Assembly: GCA_026985975.1 (NCBI GenBank)
Contig: JALSPL010000026.1
Coordinates: 1-5,558, forward strand
Length of the DNA stretch: 5,558 nt
DNA from: Anaerolineae bacterium
GTDB lineage: Bacteria > Chloroflexota > Anaerolineae > J102
Direction: 5' to 3'
Positions within the stretch are counted from its first letter, which is position 1, and every line of letters begins with the position of its first letter. Position numbers and translations under genes: made by a program. Of this stretch, positions 1 to 4,532 are shown piece by piece. The notes below the pieces were generated by a model. It was not told where the DNA came from and searched no databases. It worked only from the letters and a program-made list of their open reading frames with translations.

Positions 1-176
1 TCGGTGGGGACTTCCTGCACTTCGTGTCCCAGCAGTCTGAAGCTCTGCAAAATCCCCCGCGCCGTCTCCTCCAAAACCGGATCCATCGGGCCGGGCGCGA
101 AGGTGACTTTGAGGTGCTTCAGTCCGGAGTGCAGATTCTTGTTCAAATTGAGGGTGATAGGGAGCGAATCGGCCAT
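1..176 (-). CDS. Hypothetical protein, N-terminal 58 codons (runs off window edge)
   Basis: An open frame starts at an ATG (complement of 174-176) and stays open to base 1, so only the N-terminus is visible. The protein begins MADSLPITLNLNKNLHSG and continues with a predicted beta-strand (HLKVTFAPG), a helix (PVLEETARGILQSF) and a second strand (HEVQEVP). This alternation suggests a small soluble alpha/beta domain with no signal peptide or membrane segment. A weak purine-rich AAGAGA lies 6-7 nt before the ATG. I do not recognise the family and assign no function. It follows the OsmC operon on the same strand after about 320 bp, and a region of RNA-stem-capable repeats lies directly upstream of its start. 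That it is a gene is supported by the protein-like composition and by the absence of any better frame here. Confidence 0.6.
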   Translation of the reverse strand, partial: MADSLPITLNLNKNLHSGLKHLKVTFAPGPMDPVLEETARGILQSFRLLGHEVQEVPT

Positions 177-198
177 GAATCGTCTCTTTTGAGGAATG

Positions 199-292
199 GG
201 CGTGAACGGATTGACTGATAAAACACCGGGAGCGCAGCTATGACGCGGTGCGCTCTCCAGATGTAACTGCTTACGGATGCGGTGTTCACGCC
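199..292 (-). promoter_or_regulatory. Candidate structured 5' leader of the downstream minus-strand gene
   Basis: On the minus strand this stretch contains nested complementary segments. A 9-bp perfect pair (284-292 with 199-207, GGCGTGAAC/GTTCACGCC) encloses a 7-bp perfect pair (280-286 with 222-228, AACACCG/CGGTGTT), which encloses a 7-bp hairpin (249-255 with 230-236, GAGCGCA/TGCGCTC, 12-nt loop). The two outer pairings share bases 284-286, so they compete at their border. The 3' edge lies 22 nt upstream of the ATG at 176. I do not recognise a named riboswitch or leader class. The repeats are visible in the sequence; a regulatory role is inferred. Confidence 0.35.
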
Positions 293-323
293 GGAGCAGA
301 ACATGACGATTTCTACAAAGTTT

Positions 324-412
324 CGTCAAACGTCATATATCAAACGTCAAAAATCGCGGTCTCAGCAGGTGTTTCGATGCAAATAATGACGTTTGACGTT
401 TGACAATTGACG
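324..412. repeat. Imperfect inverted repeat built from TGACGTTTGA units
   Basis: The 10-mer TCAAACGTCA occurs at 326-335 and 340-349, and its reverse complement TGACGTTTGA at 387-396 and 394-403. A truncated copy (TGACGT) lies at 408-413. The arms 324-349 and 387-412 pair at 21 of 26 positions around a 37-nt spacer, and they include a 13-bp perfect core (324-336 with 386-398). No direct duplication is visible at the flanks and there is no ORF inside, so it does not look like a complete insertion sequence. It could be a dispersed palindromic repeat, a cluster of operator half-sites, or a folding element in the transcript between the OsmC operon and the gene ending at base 1. No clear terminator T-tract follows it on either strand. 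Confidence 0.7.
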
Positions 413-496
413 TCGTGGCTTAAAAAAGCATCTGTTTCAAGGCGTCAACTACGCTCGATCAGGCGACCTTAGCAGTTACCTCAAGATTATATCAGA

Positions 497-907
497 TTAT
501 TCGGCTTCCGGGGGGATGATTTGATAACTGTGGGTGATCTCGGCAGTTTTTCTCAGCATGGCGGAAGCAGAGCAGAATTTCTCCTCCGAGAGCGCAATGG
601 CCCGCTCCACTTTCTCCGGTTTCAAATCGCCCTTGACGATGTATTCGATGTGGATTTTGGTGTACACCTTGGGATGCTCGCCGGCGCGCTCGCCCGTGAC
701 GTTGACCGTGACATCCTCTACGGGCTGGCGCTGTTTTTGCAGGATCAGCACCACATCCACCGCGGTGCAACCGGCAAGACCATGCAGCAATAAGTCCATG
801 GCGCCAACGCCTTCCTTGCGTTTGCCGTCGATGGTAAAGCTGTAGCCTTCCGGCGTGACCGCCTCGAACTTCATTCCTTCAATCCAGTTGACAGTTGCCT
901 TTGGCAT
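497..907 (-). CDS. OsmC/Ohr-family protein (thiol-dependent peroxide reductase type)
   Basis: This 136-residue protein has the length and layout of single-domain OsmC-like proteins, which are homodimeric cytoplasmic enzymes. Characterised members reduce organic or inorganic hydroperoxides through two cysteines. Both expected cysteines are present: Cys47 in LAGCTAVDV, at the start of the long central helix, and Cys112 in EEKFCSASAML. The GAMDLLLHGLAGC approach to the first cysteine and the C-terminal strand THSYQI are typical of the OsmC branch (YhfA-like) rather than of classic Ohr. I place the start at 907 because AAGGAG lies 7 nt upstream. An in-frame ATG at 940 would put that SD inside the coding region. 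It is the last gene of the minus-strand operon, 100 nt after the methyltransferase. The substrate is not determined by sequence; some members have no shown peroxidase activity. Confidence 0.92.
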   Translation of the reverse strand: MPKATVNWIEGMKFEAVTPEGYSFTIDGKRKEGVGAMDLLLHGLAGCTAVDVVLILQKQRQPVEDVTVNVTGERAGEHPKVYTKIHIEYIVKGDLKPEKVERAIALSEEKFCSASAMLRKTAEITHSYQIIPPEAE

Positions 908-954
908 GTAAAAACTCCTTTTCGGTGTATTGTGTGTCATGGCGCGACGGCGTG

Positions 955-1015
955 AGTCGTGATGACCTTGCCATCAAGGCGAATGATCGCGTTTCACGCA
1001 TCACTGTTTACGACT
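955..1015 (-). other. Intercistronic imperfect hairpin between methyltransferase and OsmC genes
   Basis: Complementary blocks AGTCGT (955-960) and ACGACT (1010-1015) flank a second pair GATG (961-964) and CATC (999-1002). A small CCTTG/CAAGG hairpin lies inside. The structure covers the methyltransferase stop codon at 1008-1010. No T-tract follows on the minus strand, so it is not a standard terminator. It could affect mRNA processing or stability between the two genes, or it could be chance. Confidence 0.25.
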
Positions 1016-1583
1016 TGGTCAGCACAATCTGGGCGTTGATGTTTTCGGTGGCGATGGTGATGAGCTTAGCGCCGAATCCGACGAAAAGCGCCGCCATTTC
1101 GGGCGGGGCGATGAAATGCGTCTGCATCAGCGCCGCTTTCTCCAGAATGGCGATGACTTTTGCGCCGGGGGTGCGCAGATCCGGCTCATTGATGACCAGG
1201 CGCCCGCCCGGCTTCAGCACCCGCACCAGCTCTTTGGCGGCGAGCTGCTGCCGGGCGAAATGATGAAACGCGTCCACGATGAGAATGCGGGGAATGCTGT
1301 CGGCGGCGAAGGGAAGCTGTTCGGCCAGGGCCCGCACGCCGGGCAACCGTTTTTCGCGGGTGGCCCGCAGCATCGCTGACGAGGGGTCCACCACGATGGT
1401 GGTCACGCCCACTGCGGCCAGATGCTGTGCGACGCGGCCGGTGCCTCCGCCGATATCCAGCAGCAGATCGCCCGGCTGCGCATCCAGGCTCCGCAATAGC
1501 AGATCATGGCGCATGGAGCCGAACACCCGATCATAAAAAGGGGCGATGAAATCGAAATGGCCGTGGCGGTTCCTGATTTTCAT
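1008..1583 (-). CDS. Class I SAM-dependent methyltransferase (Methyltransf_11/UbiE-like)
   Basis: The protein has 191 residues and a Rossmann-type SAM-binding fold. Motif I is LLLDIGGGTGRVAQHL (about residues 40-55). The acidic residue that normally binds the SAM ribose is Asp66 in IVVDPS. The AEQLPFAADS segment (87-96) and ILIVDAFHHF (100-109) correspond to the usual motif II region, and ELVRVLKPGGRL (118-129) is the conserved post-motif helix and strand. The N-terminal FDFIAPFYDRVFG is the lid seen in UbiE-type enzymes acting on small molecules. The protein has no cysteine, which argues against an ArsM-type arsenite methyltransferase. The ATG at 1583 is preceded by AGGA with an 8-nt gap. 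It lies 27 nt after the MFS transporter stop, so co-transcription is likely. The acceptor substrate cannot be told from sequence. Confidence 0.9.
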   Translation of the reverse strand: MKIRNRHGHFDFIAPFYDRVFGSMRHDLLLRSLDAQPGDLLLDIGGGTGRVAQHLAAVGVTTIVVDPSSAMLRATREKRLPGVRALAEQLPFAADSIPRILIVDAFHHFARQQLAAKELVRVLKPGGRLVINEPDLRTPGAKVIAILEKAALMQTHFIAPPEMAALFVGFGAKLITIATENINAQIVLTKS

Positions 1584-1610
1584 GAGCTCATTCCTGAAAC
1601 GAACATCGCG

Positions 1611-2897
1611 CTAGAGTGAACATATCGCGCCGGGATCGTTGCGGGGCTCGGGCAATTTCCAGATACCGAGGATGAAGGCCAGCAGGGCCACGCCCGCGGC
1701 GATGCCGAATAACAAATGATAGGAAAACCAGTGCGCCAGAAGTCCGATGAGCAAAGGGGCGAAGGCGATGGGCAACAGGGCTGTATTACGCAGGGCCACG
1801 CACACCGGGCGGGTGGCCTCATCCGCCATTTCCAGGATGATATTGGCGAAGCCAACGCTGGAGCCGCTGATGGCGCTGCCCAGCAAAACGAAGACCCCGC
1901 CATAAAGCCATCCCATGGATGCTGGCGTCAGCCAGGCCAGCAGGGTGGCAAGCATGGCCACGAAAGCAATACCCACAACCACGCTGCGGTTGCCGTGATG
2001 ATCGGAAAGCCACGCCCACAAGACGTTCGAAATGGCTGCGCCCGCCATCTGCAACGAAAGATAGACGCCCACCGTCCCCAGAGGGATGCCAAGATCCTGC
2101 TTGGCGTGCACCACGAAAAAGGGAGCGATGGCCAGGTTAAGCATGATCAGGGACTGCACCACCAGCAGCCATCGCAGACTACGGCTGCTCTTGAACAGCA
2201 TCACTGCCGTGCCCCAGATGGCGTTGCGGTGTTTCAGCACCCGGCGCTGGGGGACGGGCGGCTCTTTGATGAGCGCAAAACCAGTAAGCGCCACAGCCAG
2301 CGTCACCGCACTGGCTCCCAAAATGATGGCGAAATTGACGGGGAAAGGAAAACGGTCGGGGTTTCCCAGCACCGTCTTGACGAAATAGCCCGCCAGCACA
2401 GCCAGCGTATAGCCGAGCAATTGTTTCGAGCCGGCGAAACGTCCGCGGCGTCGGGCGGGAATGGCCCGGGCGAAGATATCGGCGTAGACCACCGACCCCA
2501 TGCCCCCCACGAAAGAGAAGGCGCCAAACAATGACAGCAGGGCGATGAGCACCAGCGTCGGGTTGCTGAGACCGTATGCGTAGACCATCCACGCCAGCAG
2601 CCCGAAAGAGAGAAAGCGAAAGGTGATGATGCCCAGCAGCAGAGGCTTGCGCCGCTTCATGCCATCGACGATGTAGGCGGTGTAGAGCTGAGGGATGACC
2701 TGCCCGATGCTTTGCAGGGTGGCCATCAGCCCCACGGCGCTGGCCGCGGGCGTCAGCGCCGCCACCAGACTGGGGAGCACCGTGTGAATGCTGGACAGGG
2801 CAGCCGACGCCTGAAAGAAGACGCCGTGAATCAGACCGGCGATGAAATTGCGGCGGTAGTGAGGCGGGAACTGTTCTGGTGCGGACGATGGCGACAT
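1611..2897 (-). CDS. Major facilitator superfamily (MFS) transporter
   Basis: This 428-residue, strongly hydrophobic protein has the length and spacing expected of a 12-helix MFS carrier in the inner membrane. After a short polar N-terminus (HYRRNFIAG near residue 13), helices follow one another. The cytoplasmic loop between helices 2 and 3 carries a degenerate motif A (VDGMKRRKP, Asp78 to Pro85), and the equivalent loop in the second half reads LSDHHGNRS. A longer central loop (about 210-235, PPVPQRRVLKHRN) separates the two six-helix halves. No specificity motif was recognised; a drug, metabolite or metalloid exporter or a solute importer are all possible. The start at 2897 has no SD at normal distance (GGGAG is 14 nt away), but no better start exists after the preceding gene's stop at 2926. 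It sits between the NifX-like gene (28 nt gap) and the methyltransferase (27 nt gap), so it is probably translated from a polycistronic mRNA. Confidence 0.92.
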   Translation of the reverse strand: MSPSSAPEQFPPHYRRNFIAGLIHGVFFQASAALSSIHTVLPSLVAALTPAASAVGLMATLQSIGQVIPQLYTAYIVDGMKRRKPLLLGIITFRFLSFGLLAWMVYAYGLSNPTLVLIALLSLFGAFSFVGGMGSVVYADIFARAIPARRRGRFAGSKQLLGYTLAVLAGYFVKTVLGNPDRFPFPVNFAIILGASAVTLAVALTGFALIKEPPVPQRRVLKHRNAIWGTAVMLFKSSRSLRWLLVVQSLIMLNLAIAPFFVVHAKQDLGIPLGTVGVYLSLQMAGAAISNVLWAWLSDHHGNRSVVVGIAFVAMLATLLAWLTPASMGWLYGGVFVLLGSAISGSSVGFANIILEMADEATRPVCVALRNTALLPIAFAPLLIGLLAHWFSYHLLFGIAAGVALLAFILGIWKLPEPRNDPGAICSL

Positions 2898-2925
2898 GAT
2901 GAGGCGAGAGACTCCCGGCGTTGCG

Positions 2926-3330
2926 TCAGTGGCTATGAACGCGTTGGGGATTATGTTTGACCTGACCGGTCCTCACTTCCGCCAGCAGATCATCGATATT
3001 TTTGTGATCGGTCAGCGCCACCTGGACGCCCATGCTGTTCAAACGTTGCACCGCGGGCTGGCCCATGCCGCCGCCGATGAGGAACTGACAGTCGGTGAGA
3101 TACTCGAACTTGGCCATGTGTGCGGGATTGCCGCCCATGCCATGTCCGTGCTGATGATCATGGTCATGATGATGGTGATGCTCATGATCGCCCGCATCGG
3201 GAAGCTGGCGCAGTTCTTGCCCGGTGATCTCGCCATTATCGAGGGTGACAATGAGAAACGCTCGGGCCTGGCCGAAGTGCCTGGAGATGGTTTTGCCGTC
3301 GTTTGTAGGGATAGCTATTTTGATGCTCAT
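2926..3330 (-). CDS. NifX/NafY-type dinitrogenase iron-molybdenum cofactor-binding domain protein, His-rich
   Basis: The protein has 134 residues. It opens with SIKIAIPTNDGKTISRHFGQ, the characteristic N-terminus of the dinitrogenase Fe-Mo cofactor biosynthesis family (PF02579 type, an RNase H-like fold that holds metal clusters). Further family features are DCQFLIGGGMGQPAVQRL (80-97) and VQVALTDHKNIDDLL (102-116). Between them lies an insertion rich in histidine, DHEHHHHHDHDHQHGHG (48-64), which very likely binds divalent metal. Cys81 and several His could be cluster ligands. No nitrogenase gene is visible, and this family is common in non-fixers, so a general metal/Fe-S cluster carrier role is more likely than nitrogen fixation. 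I chose the ATG at 3330; a longer frame from a TTG at 3366 adds 12 unlike-family residues. Neither start has an SD. It is the first gene of the operon, directly after the tRNA terminator. Confidence 0.88.
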   Translation of the reverse strand: MSIKIAIPTNDGKTISRHFGQARAFLIVTLDNGEITGQELRQLPDAGDHEHHHHHDHDHQHGHGMGGNPAHMAKFEYLTDCQFLIGGGMGQPAVQRLNSMGVQVALTDHKNIDDLLAEVRTGQVKHNPQRVHSH

Positions 3331-3359
3331 AATGATGGTGGTTGATTGAATGGAAAAGG

Positions 3360-3373
3360 AGGGCAAATGCCCT
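3360..3373. other. Small hairpin in the operon leader (AGGGC AAAT GCCCT)
   Basis: A 5-bp perfect stem with a 4-nt loop lies between the tRNA terminator and the NifX-like start codon, 30 nt upstream of that ATG. It could form in the 5' region of a transcript of the operon. It is short, so it may be chance. Confidence 0.2.
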
Positions 3374-3380
3374 GAGCGGC

Positions 3381-3426
3381 GAAAAGAACAAAGAAACAGC
3401 TACGCTGCTCCTCGCGGCGTAGCTGT
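3381..3426 (-). terminator. Rho-independent terminator of tRNA-Arg
   Basis: ACAGCTACGC (3396-3405) pairs perfectly with GCGTAGCTGT (3417-3426). A wobble pair and two more pairs extend the stem to 13 bp with a 5-nt loop. On the minus strand it is followed at once by the T-rich tail TTCTTTGTTCTTTT (complement of 3382-3395). It starts 6 nt past the tRNA CCA end. The T-rich side is only on the minus strand, so its direction is clear. Confidence 0.88.
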
Positions 3427-3431
3427 CCTGA

Positions 3432-3507
3432 TGGCACCCTCGGAGGGATTCGAACCCCCAACCCACAGTTCCGAAGACTGTTGCTCTGGCCATTGAGCTA
3501 CGAGGGC
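3432..3507 (-). tRNA. tRNA-Arg (anticodon UCG)
   Basis: A complete 76-nt cloverleaf can be drawn on the minus strand. The acceptor stem is GCCCTCG/CGAGGGT (first pair G-U). The D arm is GCTC/GAGC with loop AATGGCCA. The anticodon stem is ACAGT/ACTGT with loop CTTCGGA, giving anticodon UCG at positions 34-36, which reads CGA. The variable loop is GGGTT. The T stem is GGGGG/CCCTC (one G-U) with loop TTCGAAT. Discriminator base G73 and a genome-encoded CCA (complement of 3432-3434) follow. It has its own promoter upstream and a terminator immediately downstream, so it is expressed as a single-gene unit. Confidence 0.97.
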
Positions 3508-3531
3508 GCGGAATAAGCCGGTGCGAAGAAA

Positions 3532-3560
3532 AGTATAGAGAGTGGCGGCGTTGGTGTCAA
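3532..3560 (-). promoter_or_regulatory. Sigma70-type promoter of tRNA-Arg
   Basis: On the minus strand, a consensus -35 TTGACA (complement of 3555-3560) is followed by exactly 17 bp and a -10 TATACT (complement of 3532-3537). Transcription should start near 3525, giving a 5' leader of about 18 nt before the tRNA at 3507. The spacing and hexamers are close to ideal, as expected for a stable-RNA gene. Confidence 0.88.
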
Positions 3561-3597
3561 GTTCTGCGTTGCCAGTGCAAAGACCTGTCAAAATCAT

Positions 3598-3615
3598 TCA
3601 ACCGTCGAAGGTTGA
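3598..3615. promoter_or_regulatory. 18-bp near-perfect palindrome, possible operator
   Basis: TCAACCGTCGAAGGTTGA equals its own reverse complement at 16 of 18 positions, centred on TCGA. It lies 38 bp upstream of the tRNA-Arg -35 box and about 160 bp upstream of the plus-strand promoter at 3779. The rest of 3616-3778 holds no gene I can support. A protein-binding role is inferred only from symmetry. Confidence 0.3.
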
Positions 3616-3778
3616 CGCGTGAACGGATCTTGTGGAGAAAGCGCCATCTGCACGCCATTTTGACCGTTTTTTGTCCTATGATCGAACAGGATAAAGAAGC
3701 CAGCGCCAGATGTTCATCCAAAAACTTCCGTTCCTGTACGGTCATTATAAAAAACAATCGTCACACGCTGTTAAGCAA

Positions 3779-3807
3779 TTGACTTACAGGCCAGGATAGC
3801 ATAAAAT
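3779..3807 (+). promoter_or_regulatory. Sigma70-type promoter of the HdeD-family gene
   Basis: The -35 TTGACT (3779-3784), a 17-bp spacer and the -10 TAAAAT (3802-3807) differ from consensus at one base each. A start near 3814 leaves an untranslated leader of about 88 nt before the ATG at 3902. No gene on the plus strand lies upstream in the window, so this promoter most likely drives the HdeD-family gene alone up to the terminator at 4481. Confidence 0.75.
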
Positions 3808-3886
3808 TCAGGAGGATGATGTTCTGTGTGAACATTGCTATTTATATCGGTTGTCATTCACTCAAATCATTTCACTTATGGCGCAT

Positions 3887-3893
3887 AAGGAGG
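3887..3893 (+). promoter_or_regulatory. Strong ribosome binding site that fixes the HdeD-family start
   Basis: AAGGAGG lies 8 nt before the ATG at 3902. It excludes the longer in-frame TTG start at 3851, which would place this site inside the coding sequence. Confidence 0.9.
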
Positions 3894-3901
3894 AAATTAT
3901 C

Positions 3902-4435
3902 ATGTCTCTCACCGCACCCGACAATCCCGGCTACAAATGGTGGGTTGTGCTTCTCTATGGCATCCTGTCGGTGATTCTGGGCGTCTTCTTTTTCACCCGG
4001 CCTGGTCTGACCATGGTGTCCGTCGTTTTTACTCTGGGCATCTACTGGCTTGTCGCCGGCGTCGTTGGATTGTTCGATATGTTCCAGGACCGCACCGCCT
4101 GGGGATGGAAGCTGTTCTCAAGCGTTATCGGCATCATTGCAGGCCTGCTTGTCGTTAGCCGCCCGTTGTGGGCTACGTTGGTTGTTCCCACGGTTTATGT
4201 CATCATTGTGGGCGTTTGGGGCATGATGATGGGGGTGATCATGCTGATCGCCGCCTTCAAGGGCGCTGGCTGGGGCGCAGGCATCATGGGCGCCCTGGGC
4301 GTTCTCCTGGGCCTTTTTCTGATGTGGAACCCTCTGGCTGCAGCGCTGACCCTTCCCTGGGTGCTGGGCGTCTTCGCTCTGGTTGGCGGCATCATCAACA
4401 TTTACATGTCGTTCAAGATTAAGAGCGCCAGTTAG
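3902..4435 (+). CDS. HdeD/DUF308-family membrane protein
   Basis: This 177-residue, very hydrophobic protein is predicted to have six transmembrane helices (about 13-31, 38-58, 72-86, 92-117, 126-141, 147-170), the usual size for the HdeD family. The threefold DUF308 pattern of a Gly-rich helix ending in a proline turn is visible: G20 to R33-P34, G77 to R87-P88, and G130 to N143-P144. Each is followed by a second helix. E. coli HdeD is linked to acid resistance, but most relatives have no known function, so I claim membership and not the role. The N-terminus is short and polar with no cleavable signal; the C-terminus KIKSAS is basic and probably cytoplasmic. The gene stands alone between its own promoter and terminator. 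Confidence 0.9.
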   Translation: MSLTAPDNPGYKWWVVLLYGILSVILGVFFFTRPGLTMVSVVFTLGIYWLVAGVVGLFDMFQDRTAWGWKLFSSVIGIIAGLLVVSRPLWATLVVPTVYVIIVGVWGMMMGVIMLIAAFKGAGWGAGIMGALGVLLGLFLMWNPLAAALTLPWVLGVFALVGGIINIYMSFKIKSAS

Positions 4436-4480
4436 AGCGTCGACTCGCTGCTCGTAACTGATTGCTCAAGCAGTCAATGG

Positions 4481-4509
4481 AGGACGGCTTTGGGGCCGTC
4501 CTTCTTTTT
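4481..4509 (+). terminator. Rho-independent terminator after the HdeD-family gene
   Basis: AGGACGGC (4481-4488) and GCCGTCCT (4495-4502) form a perfect 8-bp stem with a 6-nt loop, followed by TCTTTTT. It begins 45 nt past the stop codon and separates this gene from the next one. Confidence 0.9.
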
Positions 4510-4510
4510 G

Positions 4511-4519
4511 TGTTATTTT
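4511..4519 (+). promoter_or_regulatory. Possible extended -10 promoter element for the AlbA_2 gene
   Basis: TGTTATTTT fits the TGnTATAAT extended -10 pattern with two mismatches in the -10 hexamer, and no good -35 precedes it. A start near 4526 would give an almost leaderless mRNA, which would agree with the lack of an SD before the ATG at 4533. This is weak evidence; read-through of the terminator is the alternative. Confidence 0.22.
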
Positions 4520-4532
4520 CGTCCTATTGAAT

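Noticed and set aside
324..412. CRISPR-like array reading of the TGACGTTTGA copies
   Set aside because: Units are 10 bp, in both orientations, irregularly spaced and partly overlapping, with no spacer-sized unique segments and no cas genes.
424..476. Possible terminator after the OsmC operon (AAGG...CCTT with a downstream T-run)
   Set aside because: The stem is short and bulged, the loop is long and the six-T run (minus strand) is about 11 nt from the stem. Too weak to call.
486..491. Perfect -10 hexamer TATAAT on the minus strand after the OsmC gene
   Set aside because: There is no -35-like sequence at 16-18 bp upstream, and the spot overlaps the end of the OsmC gene.
1716..2534. 272-codon open frame on the plus strand
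   Set aside because: It lies entirely antisense to the MFS gene, is rich in Gln, His, Arg and Gly with no fold-like pattern, and has no ribosome binding site. It is a shadow of a GC-rich coding region.
2896..3345. 149-codon plus-strand frame with a Met-rich run
   Set aside because: It is antisense to the NifX-like gene; the Met/Val/Ile run is the complement of the His codons.
3617..3628. 12-mer GCGTGAACGGAT shared with positions 200-211
   Set aside because: About one repeated 12-mer pair is expected by chance in a window of this size, and the flanks do not match.
3557..3757. 66-codon minus-strand frame between tRNA-Arg and the HdeD promoter
   Set aside because: It needs a TTG start or an internal ATG at 3745 with no SD, overlaps the tRNA promoter at its end and has no family resemblance. 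A TATAAT at 3744-3749 on the minus strand has only a poorly spaced -35 (19 bp).
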